From a virus: a DNA stretch of 64,000 bases. A program made the position numbers and the translations under genes. The stretch spans positions 83,493 through 147,492 of the IMG/VR virus record IMGVR_UViG_3300037070_003613, one strand, 5' to 3'. The notes under the pieces are model-generated. The model was given only the letters and a program-made list of their open reading frames with translations. It was not told where the DNA came from and did not search any database. Shown here piece after piece: positions 1 through 7,900 of the stretch (position 1 is its first letter; each line of letters opens with the position of its first letter).

Positions 1-181
1 CGAAGACCGCGCCCGCCGTGCCCAAGTTGAGCAGGTCGCTCGTGCCACCATCATGGTGGCGTGTGTCGTAGTAGATCACCGGCGCTGGGAGCGGCGGCAA
101 CGGCGACACGGCAACGACGGACCCTCTGCTCTTGGGCGGGTCGAACAGCGGCTTGTGCGACGACTCGCGGCGGTGCGGCAT
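1..181 (-). CDS. Partial CDS, unknown, last gene of the tail operon in the window
   Basis: The reading frame opens at an ATG whose bases overlap the TGA of the sulfotransferase gene and runs off the left edge; 60 residues are visible. The N-terminus is Arg/Pro-rich and is followed by a YYDTRHHDGGTSDL segment and GTAGAVF. Position at the end of the tail operon suggests a tail appendage or virion-associated protein. No family can be assigned from this fragment. Confidence 0.5.
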   Translation of the reverse strand, partial: MPHRRESSHKPLFDPPKSRGSVVAVSPLPPLPAPVIYYDTRHHDGGTSDLLNLGTAGAVF

Positions 182-978
182 CAGTACCCGAAGGTCTGGT
201 GGAACAGCGGCCAACGCCCCTTGATCTGCGCGGCGAGGTCATCGGGAACGAGGTCCGCATCGACGGGCCGCTGCTCGACCTGCCCGGAGCCGTCATGGGG
301 GAACTTGAAGCGATACAGAGCGTCGGCGTCGGTGGCGACCGACACGACCTTGTCGAAGTCGTAGTCGAACGGCTCAAGACCGAGATGCTTGTCGATACCA
401 CGCATCGCGACATCGGGGGCAGCGGTGAAGCCCTCGTACACGGCGAAGAACACGAACGGGATGCCGGACTGCGTGAACGGACGACGGCGGATCATGTCCT
501 CGACCGCGGCGATCGGACCGCCGATCATGCCGCCCTGGGAGAACATGACGTTCGCTTTGTCCCACAACGGTTCGTGTGGGCCGTACTCGGCGGTGGCCCG
601 ATGCTGCTTCTCGATTGAGGCGAACACGTCGCGTGGGTGGCGGACGGCGGCGACCATGCGGGCGTCGGGGTACAGGCGTTGCAACAACAGGTAGCTCCAC
701 CCCCAGCCCCGCGACTTGTCGACTACGAGGCGACCGTCGTCGGGATGCCAGTTGTTGACGATGCCCCGCAACACGGACACGTTGCGTTCACGCGCCTCGG
801 GCAGGCCGATCAGATCCGACGTGACTTCCGGCGAGTTCGTCAGGAACTCCGACATCTTGGCGAGCGCACCCGGCAGACCGGATGTCGATGAGACCGTGAC
901 GTCGTCGCGTTGGGCGAGCAGGTTGCACAGCAGCGTCGACCCGGAGCGGGGCAGACCGGCGAGCGTCGCGATCCTCAT
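181..978 (-). CDS. Sulfotransferase family protein
   Basis: A 265-residue P-loop sulfotransferase, predicted to move a sulfuryl group from PAPS to a hydroxyl or amine. The 5'-phosphosulfate-binding loop GLPRSGSTLL is at residues 8-17, and the 3'-phosphate-binding motif RHPRDVFAS at 113-121; VDKSRGW at 86-92 fits the following core strand. The length is normal for a compact bacterial or phage member. It overlaps both neighbours by 4 bases in the tail operon, so it is co-expressed with tail genes. The acceptor (tail glycan, host surface sugar or lipid) cannot be read from sequence. The family call is firm; the role is open. Confidence 0.85.
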   Translation of the reverse strand: MRIATLAGLPRSGSTLLCNLLAQRDDVTVSSTSGLPGALAKMSEFLTNSPEVTSDLIGLPEARERNVSVLRGIVNNWHPDDGRLVVDKSRGWGWSYLLLQRLYPDARMVAAVRHPRDVFASIEKQHRATAEYGPHEPLWDKANVMFSQGGMIGGPIAAVEDMIRRRPFTQSGIPFVFFAVYEGFTAAPDVAMRGIDKHLGLEPFDYDFDKVVSVATDADALYRFKFPHDGSGQVEQRPVDADLVPDDLAAQIKGRWPLFHQTFGY

Positions 979-1268
979 ACGTCCTTCGTCTCCTCCGTCC
1001 CGACATCGACCACCGATGCCGCCGCGGCGACGGCGTCGCGTTCGACTTGGATGACACGTTCGGATGCTTCGACAGCAACTTCGATGTCGACTTCCTCGAC
1101 GGTGAGCCGCGGCGGCAGTGACGGCACCCGGTCAGCGATGACAGTGATCGCACCATCTTCGTCAACGGTGAATGATGACACCGGTCCCTGGCTTTGTGTC
1201 GCGAGGCGGCGCAACGCGATCTTCTGGGTGCGCTCTGGGTCGTCGCCGGTGATGCGGAAGGTGGGCAT
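975..1268 (-). CDS. Small tail-operon protein, unknown
   Basis: 97 residues starting MPTFRITGDDPERTQ. A longer upstream start is possible, but this ATG has a strong AGGAGAACC ribosome site just ahead of it. The middle alternates hydrophobic strands with an acidic stretch, and the C-terminus is Ala/Val-rich and probably helical. It sits between the tail fibre and the sulfotransferase, overlapping the latter by 4 bases. It could be a fibre chaperone or a small virion protein; nothing specific is recognisable. Confidence 0.75.
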   Translation of the reverse strand: MPTFRITGDDPERTQKIALRRLATQSQGPVSSFTVDEDGAITVIADRVPSLPPRLTVEEVDIEVAVEASERVIQVERDAVAAAASVVDVGTEETKDV

Positions 1269-1276
1269 TGGTTCTC

Positions 1277-2419
1277 CTATGTGATCTTGACGGACACGCC
1301 GCCCGAGCGGATGTAGACGTAGCCGCCAGCGATCCACCACGCCCCGAGCGCCGGGGAGGCCGGGGCACCGTTCGTGTAGACGTGGAAGTCGTTGCCGACC
1401 TGGAACGAATCGGCGACGGCGTTCGTGCCCGGCGCGAACTGCACAGCCCCAGCGGCGGAAGCGACGATCGACTCGCCAGGCTGAGCGTCACCGAAAGCAA
1501 ACGCACCTAGCGCCGAAGCGGTGATCAAACCATTGGAACTCGTCGCGGCGACAGCATGACCACCAGCGAACGCTCCCTTGGCGGAGGCCCAGATCCGTGC
1601 CAACGCGGGCGATGCCACGTCGGCGTTGGCGTATCCGAATGCGAGTGCGCCACGCGCTTCGGCATGGACCTGCGCATACGACGTCGTATGCGTCACATCA
1701 CTCCCGGTGTAGGCGAATCCGAACGCCCAGCCCTCGGACGTCCTGACCAGCGCCCCGACACCGTACGCGGTGCCGAGCGCGGTCCCTTGCGTCGCGTAGA
1801 TGTGCCCGCCGTATGCGGCGTATCCGAAGGCGAGTCCGGCGAATCTGCCCTCGATCGACGTGATGGTCGAGCCGGTCGTCTCGTTCCAGTGGGCCACGTA
1901 GCCGCCCGCCCAGCCGTAGCTCGCATGGATACCCACGGTCGAGCCAGCGCCGGACGCGAACCCGCCACCCACAACCAGCGCAGGGCCATGCAGAGAAAGG
2001 CTGGCGTCACCGCCGTCCTCGCCGTAGATGTAGCCGCCGCAAAGTCCCAACGTGGCGGTCCCGTCTATTTGCCCGGTGGCGGCCCCATCGGTGCCTGCGT
2101 ACCCGAACACGATCCCGCCCGCGTTGTTGGCACTGCTCACGCACGCGAACTCGCCGGTCCCACCCGTCCGTCCGACGACGACGAGACCGGGCTGCACGTC
2201 GGCGTGTGTGATCTTCGTGCCGGGCGGTGTGAACGTTCCGGACGGATAGCCGAGAGAGTTGGCGACGGTCGCCCCGTCACCCACCTTGACGCCGATGCGG
2301 CCAGCGGCACCGGTCAGGCGAACCAACCCCAGTTCTCCGTCGAGCAGCGTCGGGTTGTCCGAGGCCCAGTCCGCCTGTGTGGCACGCTTGATCTGGCCGG
2401 GTCCGTTCAGGGCGGTCAC
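1277..2419 (-). CDS. Tail fibre protein with tropism-determinant-like N-terminus
   Basis: 380 residues from a GTG start. Residues 8-58 match the Mtd_N-type phage fibre domain (IKRATQADWASDNPTL, then GELGL and KVGDGA). The body, about residues 70-340, is rich in GAxAFGxA-like units resembling the repeat style of trimeric YadA-type head domains, so a trimeric beta-structured fibre is likely. The C-terminus WWIAGGYVYIRSGG may be the tip. It probably recognises the host surface. Domain identity is by pattern, not alignment. Confidence 0.8.
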   Translation of the reverse strand: MTALNGPGQIKRATQADWASDNPTLLDGELGLVRLTGAAGRIGVKVGDGATVANSLGYPSGTFTPPGTKITHADVQPGLVVVGRTGGTGEFACVSSANNAGGIVFGYAGTDGAATGQIDGTATLGLCGGYIYGEDGGDASLSLHGPALVVGGGFASGAGSTVGIHASYGWAGGYVAHWNETTGSTITSIEGRFAGLAFGYAAYGGHIYATQGTALGTAYGVGALVRTSEGWAFGFAYTGSDVTHTTSYAQVHAEARGALAFGYANADVASPALARIWASAKGAFAGGHAVAATSSNGLITASALGAFAFGDAQPGESIVASAAGAVQFAPGTNAVADSFQVGNDFHVYTNGAPASPALGAWWIAGGYVYIRSGGVSVKIT

Positions 2420-2420
2420 G

Positions 2421-2630
2421 TCAGCACACTACGTCGAAGTCGATCGTGTCCGAGCCACTCCCCGCCGACGTGCCACCATCCCACGAATCCGAACCTGATC
2501 CGGCCGACGTGCCACCATCCCAGCCGCAGAAGTCAAGTGCGACCCCGCCCGGCACGAGATCGCGCGGCGCCGCCATCCGTTTGATCTTGCCCGGGTCGAA
2601 CACCGGTGTGTGCGAGGAACGATGCCGCAT
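2421..2630 (-). CDS. Small tail-operon protein with two 13-residue repeats
   Basis: 69 residues. The C-terminal half carries two near-identical copies of WDGGTSAGSGSDS, created by a 39-bp direct repeat (the 20-bp core recurs at 2464 and 2503). It fits exactly between the fibre and the hub gene, with 1-base gaps. The Gly/Ser-rich repeats suggest a flexible linker or a glycine-rich fibre-like peptide. No known family recognised. Confidence 0.6.
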   Translation of the reverse strand: MRHRSSHTPVFDPGKIKRMAAPRDLVPGGVALDFCGWDGGTSAGSGSDSWDGGTSAGSGSDTIDFDVVC

Positions 2631-2631
2631 G

Positions 2632-4473
2632 TCAGATCTTCGTGACGCCGAGATCGCCGAGCGTGCCCATCGACTTGCCGCCGATCGAACGCAGCAACTT
2701 GCCCTGCGCCTGGTCGAGACTCAACCACGGGTGGCCGCACTCCAACGACCAGATCGCGTACCCCTTCTCGTCGGTGTTGCAGCCGATCGACAACACCTGC
2801 ACTTCCTCGGTGCCACCATCATCGGTCGGCACCGTCACATAGTCGCCGACCTCGAACCCGACGTACGGCGTGTCACCCGACCCGGCCGGTTCGATCGCGA
2901 TCCGGATCGCGACGTCAGCGTCGCGCGCCGCTCTGGCGAGTTCGATCCGGCCCTGCCGTTCGGCGTCCTCGGCGATGCCCGCCTCGGTCGACAAGGTGTC
3001 GGCAACGACCGCGCCGAACGATGCCTGTGCGGCGAGATCGTCAACCCACACAAACCCCTTCGCCCACTGCACCTTCAACCGGTTGGCGTAGACGCGGGTC
3101 GGGCCGCGCTCCATGCCGTCCTCACCGATGTTGACGCCCTCAACGAACGACACCCCGGATGACACACCGCCAGACCCCTGCGCCCAGCATTCGAGTGTCA
3201 ACGTGTCCGGCTTGAAGTGCCAGTCGATCCAACCTTCCTGGTGCAACTGTTCGAGGAGCTTGCCGCCGGTCTCACCCTGCTTCATCGCGAACCACGGCAC
3301 GAACTCCATCTCGGTGTCCGGATCCGCCGAATCCCAGTCGCCGCCGTTCGAGTCGGTGAAGTCGGTGAACGTCTCACCGGCGTGTTGCGTCATCTCGCCC
3401 CGCGCCTGGCACTCGGCGATGAACTCCTGCAAGATCTGACCAGGCGTATAGCCGGGCCATTCTTCGAGCGTCGTCGCGAAGTACGACACCCAGTCCGCGG
3501 CGTTCGACAGGAGCAGCCCGATGCCCTCGGACATCTCGACCTCGTCAGGCCAGATCGCCATGGCGATAGCGGCGAACAGAAGACCGGCCGGGTTCGATGT
3601 CAAGTCGGGGACGTACACGTTCTCGACCATCATCCCGACCAACCAGAACGCGGCGGGGAGTTCGAGCGAGATCTCTTTCCAGCCGGTCCACATCAACAAG
3701 TCGGCTTCCTCCGACAAGGCCGGGATCCCATGCAGGTGGAAGTCGAACAGGTTGTCGGCGGTGACCGTGAACTTCGTCAACTGGGTCCCGGCGAGACCGA
3801 ATCCGCCGCGGAAGAAATGCCAGCCGATCGCCGTCTCCGTTGAACCATCGGCGATCGTCCAGTACGTCGGCACGTACGTCGGGGTCGGCGAGAACCCGTC
3901 GCCGTTGTGCGGCGCCCACGGCCACGGAAACGCGAGCGGAGCGGGCACGAGGTCGTAGATCGGTTCGTCGGTGATCTCGTCGGTCGCCGACTGCACCTTG
4001 AGGACACGCGCCCCGTAGGCGACGCCGTCCTTGTACTCGTACAGTTCGGTCGGCGCACCCCAGCCCCCGGCGTTCGGGAAGTTCGGCGACGCCCACGACC
4101 AGTTCCGTGTCGACGGATCGAGGTCAGCCCCGGCGGGGACGTCGACGTCCACGATCCCGTTGTTCCACACGCACCCCCAGCCATCGCCGGTCATGACGAG
4201 CACGTTGCCGGTCTTCGGTCGCCGGGCGGTGGCGGTCCGCTTGGCGTCGATGCGGAACGTGAACCGTCGCACCCCGCCGACCTTGATCGCGATGAACCGG
4301 CCCCTCGTGCAGGCGGCACGGTCCGAGTCGTTCATCGCGATCGAGCAGTTCCCGCTCCCGAACCCGTTGTAGCCGTCGATGAAGCCCATCCCGAACGCTC
4401 CGTCGAGTGCCGTGACCAACGTCGTGGTGTCGGTGTCGTACAGGTCGGCTGAGAGCTTGAGTGGGTTGCCCAC
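2632..4473 (-). CDS. Minor tail protein, putative baseplate hub
   Basis: 613 residues from a GTG start that overlaps the upstream TAG by one base. The place in the operon (tape measure, Dit-like protein, then this gene) is that of the siphovirus tail hub. The C-terminal part (about 520-600) has the strand pattern of hub or phage_tail_S-like proteins, with VGDYVTVPTDDGGTEEVQVL and a final VLSIGCN turn. Long Trp-rich beta segments fill the N-terminus. No peptidase or lysozyme motif seen. Confidence 0.7.
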   Translation of the reverse strand: MGNPLKLSADLYDTDTTTLVTALDGAFGMGFIDGYNGFGSGNCSIAMNDSDRAACTRGRFIAIKVGGVRRFTFRIDAKRTATARRPKTGNVLVMTGDGWGCVWNNGIVDVDVPAGADLDPSTRNWSWASPNFPNAGGWGAPTELYEYKDGVAYGARVLKVQSATDEITDEPIYDLVPAPLAFPWPWAPHNGDGFSPTPTYVPTYWTIADGSTETAIGWHFFRGGFGLAGTQLTKFTVTADNLFDFHLHGIPALSEEADLLMWTGWKEISLELPAAFWLVGMMVENVYVPDLTSNPAGLLFAAIAMAIWPDEVEMSEGIGLLLSNAADWVSYFATTLEEWPGYTPGQILQEFIAECQARGEMTQHAGETFTDFTDSNGGDWDSADPDTEMEFVPWFAMKQGETGGKLLEQLHQEGWIDWHFKPDTLTLECWAQGSGGVSSGVSFVEGVNIGEDGMERGPTRVYANRLKVQWAKGFVWVDDLAAQASFGAVVADTLSTEAGIAEDAERQGRIELARAARDADVAIRIAIEPAGSGDTPYVGFEVGDYVTVPTDDGGTEEVQVLSIGCNTDEKGYAIWSLECGHPWLSLDQAQGKLLRSIGGKSMGTLGDLGVTKI

Positions 4474-4973
4474 TACGCGAAGCGTCCCTCAAGGATCGTG
4501 CCGGTCATCACGAACTCGACCAGCGACAGATCGTCAATCGGATGCGCGAGCTTGAGCGGGTCGAACTGCACGTGCGCCTGCTGCGTAGCGCCGGACGGCT
4601 TGACCAGCGTGCAAAGACGGGCACCATCACCGGTCGTGACCGGGTTGAACACACCGGCGTTGAGGAGACCGATGTTCGTTTCGAGACCGACCGTTGAATC
4701 CGCGTACGGCGTCCCGGCAGCGTTGAAGTCGCCGGTCACCCAGAACACGAGCGAGAACGGGCATTCGTCGTATTCCTTCGGGTAGCCGACACGGCCGGGA
4801 GACGAGGGGACGACACGGTTCTCACCGACGTAGCTCCGCTCGAACCACAACGTCGTGAGGTCCTGCACCATCCACCCCCACGTGTTGAGCGGGAAGTCCG
4901 GTGCATCTTCGATCGTGAGCGTGCCGTAGCAGTTGGGCGCGCAGCCGAACGGGTGATAGGCGGTGTACGTCAT
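4473..4973 (-). CDS. Distal-tail-like minor tail protein
   Basis: 166 residues, directly after the tape measure with a 4-base ATGA overlap, the usual place of the distal tail (Dit) protein in siphoviruses. The sequence is strand-rich with a YHPFGCAPNCYG N-terminus and a central FVLWVTGDFN-like core (SLVFWVTGDFN). The assignment rests on position and size; a minor tail protein of another fold is possible. Confidence 0.6.
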   Translation of the reverse strand: MTYTAYHPFGCAPNCYGTLTIEDAPDFPLNTWGWMVQDLTTLWFERSYVGENRVVPSSPGRVGYPKEYDECPFSLVFWVTGDFNAAGTPYADSTVGLETNIGLLNAGVFNPVTTGDGARLCTLVKPSGATQQAHVQFDPLKLAHPIDDLSLVEFVMTGTILEGRFA

Positions 4974-7900
4974 CGGAGCAGTCTCCGCATCTCATCGAGG
5001 AACTCGAATGCCTTGCGCCGGTTGTTGGATCCGTCGCCGAGATACAGCTTGTCGACCATCACACGATCGACGTACTCCTCCTGCGTGAGCGGGGTCCGCG
5101 TCGCCTGGATCGCCTCGATCATCGCCTGACGGACGACGCGCCCGTCGACGCCACGAGCGTCATGGCCGCGCTCGGCGAGCGCCCTGAACATGCGGTCCAG
5201 TTCGGGGAGCACGACCGGCGGCGACTCGAACACGTTGGTTTCGGATGTCACGTCGGGCATACCTCGTGGACGCACGTCGAGGTCGAGGATCTCCGCGACC
5301 TTCATGAACACGCCGAGCGCCCCGACGCGCTTGCCCATTCCGAGCGGGATGTACGCCTCGCCGCCGGTTTCGGGTTCGGCCCAGATCCGCGGGCCGCGTG
5401 CGATCTGAGCGGTGTGCGGCGCGTCCATCGTCCCGAAGCCGTGGATGCCGCCCTCGGCGAAGGCACCGCCGCCCTTCCCGAAGATGTCCTCCAACACCGA
5501 CTGCGGTGTGTTCCTGCCGGGTCGGCTCCGAGAGGGCGGCGTCACGATGGGCGCGTCGAGGTTGCCGCCGAGTGCGACGGGTATCAGATCCTTGAACTGC
5601 TCCGCGATCGCCTGCCTCTTGGCGTCATCGACGGCCACTTGCACGTTCTCGATGTTCAACTCGGCCGGAAGTTGAATCGGCGGATCTTGCGATTCGAGCA
5701 GCGTCCGAAGATCTGTCATCTCCTTGTCGATGTCGATGAACTCGGTCTTCAACTCGACAGTGTTCTTGCCGCTGGCGTTGACCTCCTCGACCTGGTCGAG
5801 GATCGCCTGGGTGGCTTCCGCGGCCAACTCCTCCGGCGTCTTGAACTGGGCGGCGACCAGCGCCGGGCCACCGAACCCTTCGAGCCGCTCGACCTGTTTC
5901 GCCTCCTCGACCTGGGCGATGCGTTCGTTGATCGTGGCCAACACTTCCTTCGCCCGGAGATCAATGATCGCCTTGTCGAGTGGAGCGACGTCGATCTCGA
6001 TCGCCGGGTGATCCGTGGCGAACGCCTTGAGATCTTCGCGTTGCTTCTCAAGGTCAGCGATCTGCACGTCGAGTTGGACGTCGGTCGGGTCGGTCTGCTG
6101 CGCGGCCTCGACATCCTCGTTGAACGCCGCGACCGCGGCCTGCGCTGCCTGTTCGGCGCCGAGCGCGACCCGGTCGGCGGGCCACACCTGGGCGATGAGT
6201 TGGTCGACGGTCGTCGGGTCGATGCCACCATCAATGAGCGACTGGCGGAACGGGGCGAGGAACGCTTCGGCTGCGCGTGCCCCGGCGAGCGGATCGGTGA
6301 GACCGATCGACGCTGCCCGGTCGAGCGCGTCCTGGACGGTGTTCACGATGCCGTCCTGGAAGAACGCTTGCGCCTCCGGTGTCGGTGCCGCCAACAGGAA
6401 GTCGAAGAACGAAAGGTTCGCCTCGGCGGCTTGCGCCGTCAACTGCTGCATCAACGTCGTCGGGACGGTCGACAGTTCCGCCATCTCGGCGCGGACGTCG
6501 GCGAGTTTCTTCAACTCGTCGTCAATCCGATCCTGAATGTCACGCTGGTCGTCGGCGACCTCGTTGGCGACACGAGCGCGGCGGGCGCGAAGCTCGGCGG
6601 CACGGTTCACGAGGCCGAGCGCGTCGGCCTGCGCGATGTCATCATCGAACGCCGACAGCTTGTCCTGACCATCGCGCACGGCCCGGGCAAGCTGCTCTTT
6701 GAGATCGCCCAGCCGGTTCTGCGACTCGTCAATGTTCTTCGTCAGACCTTCGGCTTTCTTGAGGTCATCCTCGTTGACGATGCCGGTCAACGACTTGGTG
6801 ATGTCACGGAAGTCCTGGTCGAGGTTCTGGCTGGCGACCGTCAGATCGAGCTTGGCGCCGATCGAGTCGAGCACGTCACCGAACCGCTTGAACGCGGCAG
6901 TGGCCTTGTCGGCAGCGGATTCGGCTTGCTCGCCGAGCAGCTTGGCCTGCTCGCGGAGTTCCTCCATCGTGATGCCGTCATCGAGGAGCGCCTGCTTCCA
7001 GTCGGCCAACGCCTTGTTGGCCGTGTCGACGGCGTCGGCGGTGTCATCGCCGAGACCCTTCGCGGCATCACCAGTCGCCGACATTGCGTCCCCGAGGACG
7101 AACGCCTTATCGGCAGCGGCATCGGTGCCCGCCACGATGTCCCCATACAGGGTGGGCAGTCCCTCAAGATCCTTGCGGGAATCACCGATCGCGTTGATGA
7201 CATCGTTGACCTGTTGGAGGTTGGCGGTCGGGAACTGAATGGTGAGAGCACTGAGCAGGTCGCCCTCATCCTTGATGGCGACCAGGTCTCCGAGCACTGC
7301 ATCGGAGATGCCAAGGTTCTTGACCGCATCCTTCGTCGCTGTCAGCCGGACGATAAGTCCATTCATGAACTTGCCGAACTGCTCCTCGCCTGCGAGTGCC
7401 TCTTGGCGGATGGTTTCCTTGTCGATGCCCAGCGACCGGAGCAGGGTGAACCCTTGCGGGCCGAGCGCCTCGTCCACCAGGTCGGCGAACACTCGACTGT
7501 TGATGACCCCCTTGAGATTGATGAGATCGTCGGAGAACTCGGATCGGATCTTGTCAGCGAGTGATTCGATCGACCGTTCGAGTTCCTCTGCCTCTCTCTG
7601 GCCGTCGATGAAGCCTTGAGCGATGAGACCGACCCCGACACCGATGGTGGCGAAGATGCCGCCCGGCACGCCGCCGGTGGCGAGTCCGGTCAACACGGAA
7701 CCGATCGCGCCGACCGCGCCGGTGATCCGGGTGGCCGCGTCCTCGGAGGCGAGCGCCATCCCCGAGAAGGCGCCTGCGATGGCGACACCGAAGCCCTGCG
7801 CCACGGCCCCCGACTTGGTGAGGTTGGCAACCTCGGACCGCACCGCCTGGAAACTGGACTGTCCCGCGGCTCGGAACTCCCCGAAGTCGCTGACCGCTGT

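Noticed and set aside
5162-7564. An 800-codon open frame on the plus strand
   Set aside because: It lies wholly antisense to the tape measure gene; its composition (Arg/Asp/Glu/Leu-rich, no domains) is typical of a frame opposite a high-GC gene.
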